Below are positions 56,561 to 64,000 of a stretch of DNA of 64,000 bases, piece by piece; position 1 is the stretch's first letter, and every line of letters starts with the position of its first letter. Location: positions 363,001 to 427,000 of the forward strand of contig NZ_CP140706.1 of NCBI RefSeq assembly GCF_034555375.1, read 5' to 3'. This DNA comes from Pseudomonas sp. B33.4. GTDB lineage: Bacteria > Pseudomonadota > Gammaproteobacteria > Pseudomonadales > Pseudomonadaceae. The notes under the pieces were generated by a model. It had not been told where the DNA came from. It was given only the letters and a program-made list of their open reading frames with translations, and ran no database searches. A program made the position numbers and the translations under genes.

Positions 56561-57330
56561 CAGGGCTTGATGCCACGGTGCAGGGCGACGATGCCTGCGG
56601 TCATGTTGTGATAGGTCACGCGGTCAAAACCGGCGTCGACCATCATCGACTTCAGGGTTTCCTGATTCGGGTGCATGCGGATCGATTCGGCCAGGTAGCG
56701 ATAGCTTTCCGAGTCATTGGTGATCAGCTTGCCCATCAGCGGCATGAAGGCGAACGAGTAAGCGTCGTAGGCTTTCGACATCAGCGCGTTGGTCGGCTTG
56801 GAGAATTCCAGCACCAGCAGGCGACCGCCAGGCTTGAGCACGCGCAGCATTGAGCGCAGGGCGTCTTCTTTGTGCGTCACGTTGCGCAGGCCGAAGGCGA
56901 TGGTCACGCAGTCGAAATGGTTGTCCGGGAACGGCAGTTTTTCCGCGTCCGCCTGAACGAATTCGACGTTGCCGGCGACACCCAGATCCAGCAGGCGGTC
57001 ACGACCGACCTTGAGCATCGATTCGTTGATGTCAGCCAAGACCACCTGACCGGTCGGGCCGACCAGGTGCGAGAACTTTTTGGTCAGGTCACCGGTACCG
57101 CCGGCGATGTCCAGCACACGGTTACCGCTGCGCACGCCCGACAGTTCGATCGCGAAACGCTTCCACAGACGGTGCATGCCGCCCGACAGAAGGTCGTTCA
57201 TCAGGTCGTACTTGGCGGCTACCGAGTGGAAAACCTCAGCGACTTTTTCCGCTTTCTGGCTTTCCGGAACGTTTTTGAAGCCGAAGTGAGTGGTGGGTTC
57301 GGCATCGCTGCCTTTGCGCTGATCAGTCAT
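56560..57330 (-). CDS. ubiE: Demethylmenaquinone/2-methoxy-6-polyprenyl-1,4-benzoquinol methyltransferase UbiE
   Basis: UbiE C-methylates the benzoquinol ring in ubiquinone synthesis using S-adenosylmethionine. The 256-residue class I methyltransferase has [20 protein letters not shown], the SAM motif [30 protein letters not shown], and [22 protein letters not shown] with the later [10 protein letters not shown] chose ATG 57330 ([18 protein letters not shown]); the frame extends upstream across the promoter region. It is first of the ubiEJB unit and divergent from the small PHA-system gene. Confidence 0.96.
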   Translation of the reverse strand: MTDQRKGSDAEPTTHFGFKNVPESQKAEKVAEVFHSVAAKYDLMNDLLSGGMHRLWKRFAIELSGVRSGNRVLDIAGGTGDLTKKFSHLVGPTGQVVLADINESMLKVGRDRLLDLGVAGNVEFVQADAEKLPFPDNHFDCVTIAFGLRNVTHKEDALRSMLRVLKPGGRLLVLEFSKPTNALMSKAYDAYSFAFMPLMGKLITNDSESYRYLAESIRMHPNQETLKSMMVDAGFDRVTYHNMTAGIVALHRGIKP

Positions 57331-57484
57331 ATCGCTGTCACCAAAAGAGAATGCGCGACATTCTAATCCCCAAGCCATGCTTTGTCTTGGAATGGCTAAA
57401 GGTAAGATGGGCAACCTTCGGGACGATTTGCCGCAGCGGCGGTCAAGATTTACCGACATACATTTAAAAATCAGGAGTCATGCA

Positions 57485-57760
57485 ATGGCCAAAATCAGTG
57501 TTGAGCGTGCCCACAACCTGGGTAAGGAAGCCGCCCGCGAGAAGGCCGACAAACTGGCGCAAAAACTCTCCGAGCAATATGGCCTGGAGCCGCAATGGTC
57601 CGGCGACACCCTGAACCTCAAGCGCTCGGGCGTGAAAGGCGCGGTGCATGTGGCGGACGATTCGATCAAGGTCGATGTGGAACTGGGCATCATGATGTCG
57701 GCCATGAGCGGCATGATCAAAGCCGAGATCGAGAAGGCCCTCGATAAAGCGTTGGTCTGA
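57485..57760 (+). CDS. Polyhydroxyalkanoic acid system family protein
   Basis: A 91-residue basic protein (AKISVERAHNLGKEAAREKA, then KADKLAQKLSEQYGLEPQW and a short beta part GVKGAVHVADDSIKVDVELG) of the PHA_gran_rgn family. Members lie near PHA granule genes but their role is unproven. I start at ATG 57485, with AGGAG upstream. It is transcribed toward phaI and phaF, but a perfect 36-bp inverted repeat stands in between. The C-terminal helix (IKAEIEKALDKAL) is amphipathic. Confidence 0.85.
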   Translation: MAKISVERAHNLGKEAAREKADKLAQKLSEQYGLEPQWSGDTLNLKRSGVKGAVHVADDSIKVDVELGIMMSAMSGMIKAEIEKALDKALV

Positions 57761-57780
57761 TTCCCGCTTGAAACGCGATC

Positions 57781-57874
57781 CCCTGTAGGAGTGAGCCTGC
57801 TCGCGATAGCGGTCTGTCAGTCACTGGAATGTTGATTGACAGACCGCTATCGCGAGCAGGCTCACTCCTACATT
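57781..57874. repeat. REPIN with perfect 36-bp arms
   Basis: The arms 57784-57819 and 57837-57872 are exact reverse complements across 36 bp with a 17-bp centre. The REP type is TGTAGGAGTGAGCCTGCTCG, as at 5352. It could act as a strong RNA hairpin between the upstream small gene and phaI. Confidence 0.92.
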
Positions 57875-58002
57875 TGTTCTGTGGTGCTCCTGCTGTTTAT
57901 GTCAGTTGTTAGGGTGCCGTTTCTAATTTTTCTGCCTACTTTGTGCCTGAGCCCGACACTTTCGCGGGCAGTTCCTCAAACCTTCTGCGCGTGAGGTGCA
58001 CC

Positions 58003-58425
58003 ATGGCCAAAGTAATTTTGAAGAAAAAAATCGACGCTTCGACAACTGCTCTGAGCGACGTCAAATCCTATGCCCGCAAGATCTGGCTGGCAGGCCTGGG
58101 TGCCTACGCCAAGGTCGGCCAAGAGGGCAGCGAGTACTTTCAAGAGTTGATCAAGGCTGGTCAAACTGTTGAAAAGAAAGGCAAAAAAGCCGTCACCGAA
58201 AAACTCGAAGCGGCCAACGCCGAGATCGATGAAGCCAAGGGTGAAGTGAGTTCTTTCAAAGGTCGCGTCGAAGTTCAGCTCGACAAGGTCGAGAAGGCGT
58301 TCGACTCCCGCGTAGCAAGCGCCTTGAATCGTATCGGCATTCCGTCTAAACATGACGTTGAGACACTCTCTGCTAAGCTCGATGAGCTGACGGCATTGCT
58401 CGAACGCGTCGCGCGTAAATCTTAA
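58003..58425 (+). CDS. phaI: Phasin PhaI
   Basis: PhaI is a granule-surface protein of medium-chain-length polyhydroxyalkanoate inclusions. The 140-residue, mostly helical protein has the phasin block YARKIWLAGLGAYAKVGQEG and a coiled-coil C-terminal region (VEVQLDKVEKAFDSRVASAL, SKHDVETLSAKLDELTALLE). I chose ATG 58003 (MAKVILKKKID) after GTGAGGTGCACC; the frame is open upstream. phaF follows 10 bp after its stop, and its N-terminal domain is a paralogue of PhaI. Confidence 0.94.
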   Translation: MAKVILKKKIDASTTALSDVKSYARKIWLAGLGAYAKVGQEGSEYFQELIKAGQTVEKKGKKAVTEKLEAANAEIDEAKGEVSSFKGRVEVQLDKVEKAFDSRVASALNRIGIPSKHDVETLSAKLDELTALLERVARKS

Positions 58426-58435
58426 GGAGAACGGG

Positions 58436-59371
58436 ATGGCTGGTAAAAAGAACACCGATAAAGAAGGCAGCTCGTGGATCGGGAAAGTCGAAGACTACTC
58501 CCGCAAAATCTGGCTGGCTGGTTTAGGCGTGTACTCGAAGATCGACACTGACGGCAGCAAGCTCTTCGATACATTGGTCAAAGACGGCGAGAAAGCCGAG
58601 AAGCTCACCAAGTCCGCAGTCGGCAAAAAAGTCGATGCCGCCAAGGACTCCGCTTCTTCGGCCAAGTCGCGCATCAGCGGCGTGAAAGATCGCGCACTGG
58701 GCAAGTGGGACGAGCTGGAAGGGGCTTTCGACAAGCGCCTGAACAGCGCGATTTCGCGCCTCGGTGTACCGAGCCGCAATGAGGTCAAGGCACTTAACAG
58801 CAAGGTCGACACGCTGACCAAACAGATCGAAAAACTTACCGGTCTGAAGGCTCAGCCTGTAGCGGCGAAAACCGCTGCGGCAAAACCGGCGGCGAAAACC
58901 GCAGCGGCCAAACCAGCGGCAAAATCCGCTGCCAAGCCATTGGCTAAAGCTGCCGCTAAACCAGCGGTAAAAGCAGCGGCCAAGCCAGCAGCCAAAACCG
59001 CTGCCGCCAAGCCAGCAGCCAAAGCAGCCGCCAAACCTGTTGCCGCCAAAACCGCAGCCAAACCGGCCGCTAAGCCTGCAGCCAAAACTGCAGCCAAAAC
59101 TGCAGCGAAACCAGCCGCCAAGCCTGCAGCGAAAACCGCTGCCGCCAAGCCGGCTGCCAAGCCTGCGGCCAAACCGGCAGCCGCGAAGAAACCAGCGGTG
59201 AAAAAACCGGCCGCGCCGAAAGCCGCAGCGCCGAAGCCAGCAGCACCTGCTGCAGCCAAACCTGCCACCCCGGCAGCTCCGGTCAGCGCGTCGAACTCCG
59301 CCGCCGCACCGACTCCGGCGGCAACCCCGACTGCTGCATCGACCCCGTCGACGCCAACCAGTCAGTCCTGA
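58436..59371 (+). CDS. phaF: Phasin PhaF with histone-H1-like tail
   Basis: PhaF coats PHA granules and links them to the nucleoid, which helps share granules at division. Residues 1-138 form a PhaI-like phasin domain (YSRKIWLAGLGVYSKIDTDG, coiled coil near 115-136). Residues 139-311 are a low-complexity tail of AAKPAAK-type repeats, the DNA-binding histone-H1-like region, ending in an Ala/Pro/Thr stretch. The repeated codons create long open frames on the other strand that are not genes. An intrinsic terminator lies 20 bp past its stop. Confidence 0.95.
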   Translation: MAGKKNTDKEGSSWIGKVEDYSRKIWLAGLGVYSKIDTDGSKLFDTLVKDGEKAEKLTKSAVGKKVDAAKDSASSAKSRISGVKDRALGKWDELEGAFDKRLNSAISRLGVPSRNEVKALNSKVDTLTKQIEKLTGLKAQPVAAKTAAAKPAAKTAAAKPAAKSAAKPLAKAAAKPAVKAAAKPAAKTAAAKPAAKAAAKPVAAKTAAKPAAKPAAKTAAKTAAKPAAKPAAKTAAAKPAAKPAAKPAAAKKPAVKKPAAPKAAAPKPAAPAAAKPATPAAPVSASNSAAAPTPAATPTAASTPSTPTSQS

Positions 59372-59387
59372 TTCTTCAGGGCAAAAC

Positions 59388-59420
59388 AAAACGCCCGGCC
59401 TGTGAAGGTCGGGCGTTTTT
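59388..59420 (+). terminator. Intrinsic terminator of phaIF
   Basis: Stem ACGCCCGGCC/GGTCGGGCGT (one G-T pair) is preceded by AAAACAAA and followed by TTTTTG. It lies just past phaF. Confidence 0.9.
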
Positions 59421-59442
59421 GTTTGTGTTTTTTAAAAGCTTA

Positions 59443-59620
59443 CCCTCACCCCAGCCCTCTCCCGGAGGGAGAGGGAGCCGACCGAGGTGTCTTGCGTCGT
59501 ACGTCGACCTGAACGATCGAGTCGATTATGGATTCGGTAAAGCACGATCAGGTCAGCGTAACTCTTGAGCAACCCCCCAATCAGTCCCCTCTCCCTCCGG
59601 GAGAGGGCTAGGGTGAGGGG
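59443..59620. repeat. Inverted-repeat element, family A, copy 6
   Basis: It starts CCCTCACCCCAGCCCTCTCCC and ends GGGAGAGGGCTAGGGTGAGGG. The inner marks are GGGAGCCGACCG on the left and CAGTCCCCTC on the right, so it has the same orientation as copy 4. It separates the convergent phaF and phaD genes. Confidence 0.82.
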
Positions 59621-59629
59621 CTTTTGATT

Positions 59630-60250
59630 TCAGTCGTGATCTTCAAGGTATTGCAGGGCCATCCGCTCCGTGGCGACCTTAACCGGCGGCAGCAAATGCG
59701 GCGCCACCAGCATCATGATCTGATACACGACCAAACGAACTTCGCCTTCGCGATCAAGAATCCGCTGATAATCCAGCGAAAACAGCAACGTCATGGTGAT
59801 CTGCTCCACCAACTGCCCCAACGCCTGCGTATCACTGACCAACTGCCCCGCAGCCTTCAATCGCGCCAACAACGACGCCAGCGTGCGCTTCAGCGCATTG
59901 AGCAGATGACGAATGCCCTTGGCCAGTTTCGGCAAGCGCCCGGCGAGGTTCGACAGGTCCTGAAACAGGAAGCGGTACTGCGCCAGCCGCTCCACAATCA
60001 AATGCAAAAACAGCCAGTAATCCTCCGGCGCCAGTTCCACATCCGAGGGTGGATCGAGCAGTGGTGCCAGTTCATTCTGGAAGCGTTCGAACAACCCGAG
60101 AATCAGCGGCTCCTTGCCATGGAAGTGGTAGTAGAGGTTGCCGGGGCTGATGCCCATTTCGTTGGCCACCTCCATGGTGGAGACGTTCGGCTCGCCCTTT
60201 TCGTTGAACAGTTGCAAAGCACATTCGAGAATCCGGTCGCGGGTTTTCAT
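59630..60250 (-). CDS. phaD: TetR-family regulator PhaD
   Basis: PhaD activates the PHA promoters ahead of phaC1 and phaI in response to a fatty-acid-derived CoA metabolite in P. putida. The 206-residue protein has an N-terminal TetR helix-turn-helix (RDRILECALQLFNEKGEPNV, STMEVANEMGISPGNLYYHF) and an all-alpha ligand domain. It is transcribed after phaC2 in the phaC1-phaZ-phaC2-phaD direction, 30 bp past its stop. Confidence 0.95.
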   Translation of the reverse strand: MKTRDRILECALQLFNEKGEPNVSTMEVANEMGISPGNLYYHFHGKEPLILGLFERFQNELAPLLDPPSDVELAPEDYWLFLHLIVERLAQYRFLFQDLSNLAGRLPKLAKGIRHLLNALKRTLASLLARLKAAGQLVSDTQALGQLVEQITMTLLFSLDYQRILDREGEVRLVVYQIMMLVAPHLLPPVKVATERMALQYLEDHD

Positions 60251-60280
60251 CCAGTCTTCTTAGAAAAGTTCGGTTAAGCG

Positions 60281-61963
60281 TCAACGCACACGCACGTAAG
60301 TACCGGGCGCTGCCTCCATCGGTGGATAGTTCGGGTTGCCGAGGGTGAACGAGGTTTCGTGCTGGGCGCCGGAGCGTTGCTGTATCCACTCCAGCCACTG
60401 CGGCCACCAACTGCCGTCGACATGCTTGCCGTCGTAGTACCAGGCGCGCGGGTCGCTGCTCATCTTGGCGTTCTCGACGTACGCGGCTTTAGCGTTGCTC
60501 GGCGGGTTGAGGATGCTCTGCACATGGCCGCTGTTGGACAGCACAAAGCGCCGCTCGCCACCGAGCAGCAAGGTCGAGCGATACACCGCATCCCATGGCG
60601 TGATGTGGTCGTTCATACCGGCGACACTGAAGCTGTCGACGGTGACTTTTTGCAGGTCGATCGGCGTGCCGCACACTTCCAACCCACCCGGATGAGTCAG
60701 CGGGTTGTGCTTGAAGAAGTCCAGCAAGTCACCGTGAAATGCCGCTGGCAGGCGCGTGTTGTCGTTGTTCCAGTAGAGAATATCGAAGGCCGGCGGCTCT
60801 TTGCCCAACAGGTAGTTGTTGACGAAGTAACTCCAGATCAAATCATTGGGGCGCATCCAGGCGAAGATCCTGGCCATGTCGCGACCGTCGAGCACACCTT
60901 TCTGATAGGAACGGCGCTTGGCGGCTTCAAGGGTCTGTTCATCGGCGAATAGCGTGGCCGGGGTTTCGATCTGGCTGTCGAGCAGGCTCACCAGATAAGT
61001 CGCGCTGGAAACCCGCCGCAGTTGCCGCTTGGCCTGTAAATGGCCTTGCAGGGCGGCGATGGTCAGGCCACCGGCGCAGGCGCCCATCAGGTTGACTTCG
61101 CGGGCGCCGGTGATCGTCCGGCAGATGTTCATCGCTTCTTCCACCGCCTCGACGTAAGTCGACAGGCCCCATTCGCGATGGCGCACATCCGGGTTGCGCC
61201 AACTGATCATGAAGGTCTGCAGACCGTTTTTCAGCGCGTACTGGACGAAACTGTTGTGCGGGCTCAGGTCGAAAATGTAGTACTTGTTGATTTGCGGCGG
61301 CACCACTAGCAGCGGCTTGGCGTACTGCTTTTCGCTCATCGGTCGGTACTGGATCAGCTCAAGCAGATCGTTGCGGAACACCACCGAACCGGTGGTGGTG
61401 GCGACGGTCTTGCCGACCTCGAAAGCCTGTTTGGTCACCTGACGGGGCAACCCGTCGTTGTGCAGCAGATCATCGAACAAATGACTGAGGCCGCGCACCA
61501 GGCTGTGCCCGCCGGAGTTGAACAGCTCCTTGACCGCCAGCGGGTTGAGCAAGGTGTTCGATGGCGCCACAGCGTCGTTGAACAAGGTGAAGGCGAAGTG
61601 CGCGCGGGCGCGATCGTCATCGTTCATGTTGCTTTCATCGATCCAGCTTTTGACCTGTTTCTGCCAGGCCAGATACGCCTGCAGGCTGCGCCGGTAGAAC
61701 GGATTGAGGCTCCACGCCGGGTCAGCGAAACGGCTGTCGTTCGGATTGGTCGGGTGCAGGGTTTCGCCGAGTAGCACGCGGCCCAATTGGCCGCCAAGTT
61801 TCAAGGCGTGCTTCGCACTGTGGATCGGGTTGCGCAAACCGTGAGCCGCCACGCTGCGCAAGGTCGAGATCAGATCCCGCCCACGCAGGCCGGTAATCGC
61901 ACTTTGTGCGTTGATGAACACGGCGGGGCTGGGCACTACGCCCGTCGCTGGTTTGTCGCGCAT
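60281..61963 (-). CDS. phaC2: Class II poly(3-hydroxyalkanoate) polymerase 2
   Basis: PhaC2 polymerises 3-hydroxyacyl-CoA of C6-C14 into polyester on the granule surface. The 560-residue enzyme has the lipase-like box NLMGACAGGL with nucleophile Cys296, as expected for class II synthases, and the Asp (VAGMNDHITPWDAV) and His (SNSGHVQSILNPP) of the triad. A hydrophobic N-terminal domain precedes the alpha/beta hydrolase core (PQINKYYIFDLSPHNSFVQY). It lies between phaZ and phaD and is a paralogue of phaC1. Confidence 0.97.
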   Translation of the reverse strand: MRDKPATGVVPSPAVFINAQSAITGLRGRDLISTLRSVAAHGLRNPIHSAKHALKLGGQLGRVLLGETLHPTNPNDSRFADPAWSLNPFYRRSLQAYLAWQKQVKSWIDESNMNDDDRARAHFAFTLFNDAVAPSNTLLNPLAVKELFNSGGHSLVRGLSHLFDDLLHNDGLPRQVTKQAFEVGKTVATTTGSVVFRNDLLELIQYRPMSEKQYAKPLLVVPPQINKYYIFDLSPHNSFVQYALKNGLQTFMISWRNPDVRHREWGLSTYVEAVEEAMNICRTITGAREVNLMGACAGGLTIAALQGHLQAKRQLRRVSSATYLVSLLDSQIETPATLFADEQTLEAAKRRSYQKGVLDGRDMARIFAWMRPNDLIWSYFVNNYLLGKEPPAFDILYWNNDNTRLPAAFHGDLLDFFKHNPLTHPGGLEVCGTPIDLQKVTVDSFSVAGMNDHITPWDAVYRSTLLLGGERRFVLSNSGHVQSILNPPSNAKAAYVENAKMSSDPRAWYYDGKHVDGSWWPQWLEWIQQRSGAQHETSFTLGNPNYPPMEAAPGTYVRVR

Positions 61964-62102
61964 GACTCAACACTCCTTCGTCTTCAGGCCAAAAACAAAC
62001 TCACCGAACCAGAACACCATAGACGCTGTTGCGGGTTGCTGCCTGCGCGGCGTCCTGCCACGCACTCTTTGCCAAAGGCCTGCATAAAGCCTGCCGCCGA
62101 TG

Positions 62103-62957
62103 TTAACCGCCGAGCGGTGTCGGATGCGGATGCATCACCGCGCGCTGACGTTCCTCCTGGAGAAACTTCATGATGATCGGCGCCACCGCTTCGGCGCGGG
62201 TAATCAGGAACAGATGACCGTCGTCGATGATGTGCAGTTGGGCGTTGGGAATGCGCCAGGCGAGCATGCGCATGTTGATCAGCGGGATCAGCGGATCGTC
62301 GTCACCGGCCAGCACCAGGGTTGGCTGATGGATCTTGTGCAGCCAGTGAATGCTGGTCCAGCCGAGGCCTGCAAACAGCTGCCAGTAGTAACCGAGCTTG
62401 CCCGCCGAACGGACTTTCGCCGCGTGGCTGGCCGCCAGGGTCGGGTCGCGACGGAACGAGCCGCCGTAGATCAGCGGGGCGATACGGATCACGTGGGACG
62501 GCTGAATGTAGCGCCGCGGACTGGCCATCATCCACAGCACTTTCGGTTTGCCCGGCACCATCACGGCACCGGCCGCGGTCGCCGCCAGCACCAGTTTCTT
62601 GCAGCGCTCCGGGTAGTCGTAGGCGAACTGCTGCGCCAGTGCGCCGCCCCACGACACGCCGATGACATTGACCTGACCGTAGTCGAGGTAATCGAGCATC
62701 CTCGAGGTCAGCTTGGCCAGCCCGGGAAAGCGGTACGGCCGATTCGGCGTCGAGGAACCGCCGACACCGGGCACGTCGAAGGCGATCACTTCCAGATCTG
62801 GGTCCAGCGCCGCGACAAACGGAAACACCAGCTCCAGGTTGGCGCCGATGCCGTTGAAAATCAGCAAGGGCGTCAAGTGAGGCTTGCCGGGGCGTACCGC
62901 CGTGCGGAGGGTCTGGCCATCCAGATCGACGGTACGGAATATGAACGGTTGCGGCAT
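62103..62957 (-). CDS. phaZ: Intracellular poly(3-hydroxyalkanoate) depolymerase
   Basis: PhaZ mobilises stored medium-chain-length PHA by hydrolysing it on the granule. The 284-residue alpha/beta hydrolase has the nucleophile elbow VIGVSWGGALAQ with Ser102 and the triad partners Asp221 (GDDDPLIP) and His248 (IDDGHLFL), matching the P. putida enzyme numbering. It lies between phaC1 and phaC2; a REP-like inverted repeat separates it from phaC1, so it may be expressed partly from its own signals. Confidence 0.96.
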   Translation of the reverse strand: MPQPFIFRTVDLDGQTLRTAVRPGKPHLTPLLIFNGIGANLELVFPFVAALDPDLEVIAFDVPGVGGSSTPNRPYRFPGLAKLTSRMLDYLDYGQVNVIGVSWGGALAQQFAYDYPERCKKLVLAATAAGAVMVPGKPKVLWMMASPRRYIQPSHVIRIAPLIYGGSFRRDPTLAASHAAKVRSAGKLGYYWQLFAGLGWTSIHWLHKIHQPTLVLAGDDDPLIPLINMRMLAWRIPNAQLHIIDDGHLFLITRAEAVAPIIMKFLQEERQRAVMHPHPTPLGG

Positions 62958-62986
62958 GCTTCAGGCCCTTGGAATTAGAGTGGAGC

Positions 62987-63046
62987 AGCCACAAGCCGCA
63001 AGCTTCAAGCAGAACCTGCTCAGCTTGCGGCTTGTAGCTTGTGGCT
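62987..63046. repeat. REP-like inverted repeat between phaC1 and phaZ
   Basis: Arms AGCCACAAGCCGCAAGC and GCTTGCGGCTTGTAGCTTGTGGCT, partly doubled, flank a short centre. On the minus strand it follows the phaC1 stop by 6 bp and may stabilise or attenuate the transcript ahead of phaZ. Confidence 0.8.
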
Positions 63047-63051
63047 TGCCG

Positions 63052-64000
63052 CTATCTTTCATGTACGTAAGTGCCCGGCGATGCTTCACCCGCCGGATAC
63101 GCCTTGTTGCCCAGTTTCAGCGGGGCCTTTTTCAGATTGCCCGAGCGCTCGGCCTGCCACGCCTGCCAGTACAGCCACCAGGAATCGGTGTGCTTCGTCG
63201 AGTTCTCTTGCCACTCATCGGCATTCGCGGCCATTTCTTCGCCGGTCATGTAACGCGATTTCGGGTTGCCCGGCGGGTTCAGAATGCTCTGGATATGCCC
63301 GCTGCTCGACAACACGAATTCCACCTTGCCACCGAACAACTGCGCCGACTTGTAGCAGGACTTCCACGGCGTGATGTGGTCGTTGGTGCCGGCCAGCGAG
63401 AAGATGTCGGCCGTGACCTGCTTGAGGTCGATCGGTGTGCCGCACACTTCCAGTGCATTCGGGCGGATCAGTGGGTTGTTTTTGAACATCTCGATCAGGT
63501 CACCGTGGAACGCGGCGGGCAAGCGTGTGGTGTCGTTGTTCCAGAACAGGATGTCGAACACCGGCGGCTCGTTGCCGAGCAGGTAGTTGTTGACCCAGTA
63601 GTTCCAGATCAGATCGTTGGGACGCATCCACGCGAAGACCTTGGCCATGTCTTTGCCTTCGAGCACGCCGGCCTGATACGAATGGCGCTTGGCGGTTTCC
63701 AGGGTCTGCTCGTCGACGAACAGGGCGACGTCGCTGTCCAGCGTCGTGTCGAGCACGCTGACCAGCAGCGTGAGGGCATTGACCTTCTTCTCGCCGATCG
63801 CCGCGTAGTGGCCGAGCAGGGCGGTGCAGGTGATGCCACCGGAGCAGGCGCCGAGCATGTTCACGTCTTTGCTGCCGGTGATTGCGGTGACCACGTCGAC
63901 GGCTTCTTTCAGCGCATCGATATAGGTCGACAGGCCCCACTCGCGCTGCGCCTTGGTCGGGTTGCGCCAGCTGACGATGAACGTCTGCACGTTATTGCGC
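63052..64000 (-). CDS. phaC1: Class II poly(3-hydroxyalkanoate) polymerase 1, C-terminal part
   Basis: The gene runs off the right edge; 315 C-terminal codons are seen. They include VSWRNPTKAQREWGLSTY, the polymerase box NMLGACSGGITC with the nucleophile Cys, LAGTNDHITPWKSC (Asp) and SSSGHIQSILNPPG (His). It parallels phaC2 segment by segment and is the first gene of the phaC1-phaZ-phaC2-phaD cluster. PhaC1 is usually the main mcl-PHA synthase in pseudomonads. The end PGTYVHER is normal. Confidence 0.95.
   Translation of the reverse strand, partial: RNNVQTFIVSWRNPTKAQREWGLSTYIDALKEAVDVVTAITGSKDVNMLGACSGGITCTALLGHYAAIGEKKVNALTLLVSVLDTTLDSDVALFVDEQTLETAKRHSYQAGVLEGKDMAKVFAWMRPNDLIWNYWVNNYLLGNEPPVFDILFWNNDTTRLPAAFHGDLIEMFKNNPLIRPNALEVCGTPIDLKQVTADIFSLAGTNDHITPWKSCYKSAQLFGGKVEFVLSSSGHIQSILNPPGNPKSRYMTGEEMAANADEWQENSTKHTDSWWLYWQAWQAERSGNLKKAPLKLGNKAYPAGEASPGTYVHER

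Overview
The window is a stretch of core chromosome from a Pseudomonas of the fluorescens group. The gene content and order (ntrC-ntrB, glnA, thiI, typA, fbp, hut locus, pip-dtd, opgG-opgH, tatABC, hisE-hisI, ubiB-ubiJ-ubiE, phaI/phaF and phaD-phaC2-phaZ-phaC1) match what I remember of the PA5056-PA5125 part of P. aeruginosa PAO1. Dense REP/REPIN repeats of the kind known from P. fluorescens fill many gaps. Base composition and codon use are uniformly Pseudomonas-like, except for the LRR gene fragment at the left edge, which looks less GC-rich.

Layout. 1-1330: 3' end of a leucine-rich-repeat (NEL-type effector-like) gene followed by repeats. 1370-7274: nitrogen control, with ntrC and ntrB, two tandem DUF4124 secreted proteins, and glnA under a sigma-54 promoter with an NtrC-like site. 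7275-14147: thiI, typA, a YkgJ-type cysteine-cluster protein and glgP. 14315-19260: a very large DUF2339 membrane protein overlapping a DUF3999 protein. 19599-24426: fbp, a DUF924 gene, a dCache chemoreceptor and two small lipoproteins. 24549-39730: the histidine utilisation locus, hutF divergent from hutC-hutD, then hutU, an NCS1 permease, hutX-hutW-hutV, two ammonia-lyase homologues, hutI and hutG. 39972-49027: pip-dtd, opgG-opgH and an amino-acid ABC transporter. 49187-57330, all on the minus strand: an HBM chemoreceptor, rsmE, tatC-tatB-tatA, hisE-hisI and ubiB-ubiJ-ubiE. 57485-64000: the medium-chain-length polyhydroxyalkanoate cluster, which runs off the right edge inside phaC1.

How the genes work together. 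NtrB/NtrC sense nitrogen status. Recognisable NtrC-type sites lie upstream of ntrB and glnA, and a sigma-54 promoter precedes hutU, so histidine breakdown can feed the same nitrogen economy. HutC has TGTA-N2-TACA operators in the hutF/hutC gap and directly on the predicted hutU start site. The hut enzymes convert histidine to glutamate plus formate by the five-step formylglutamate route (hutH, U, I, F, G). The pha cluster makes, coats and degrades carbon-storage granules.

The observations I rate highest are these. (1) The first ammonia-lyase homologue in the hut operon (34064-35587) has an intact frame but lacks exactly the Ala-Ser-Gly triad that forms the MIO cofactor, and it also lacks the catalytic tyrosine. 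(2) A family of six terminal-inverted-repeat elements sits preferentially between convergent genes, one copy being amplified into three 114-bp units inside the hut operon. (3) The LRR protein end resembles the start of a NEL ubiquitin-ligase domain but contains no cysteine. I found no phage, insertion sequence, CRISPR array, tRNA or rRNA gene.
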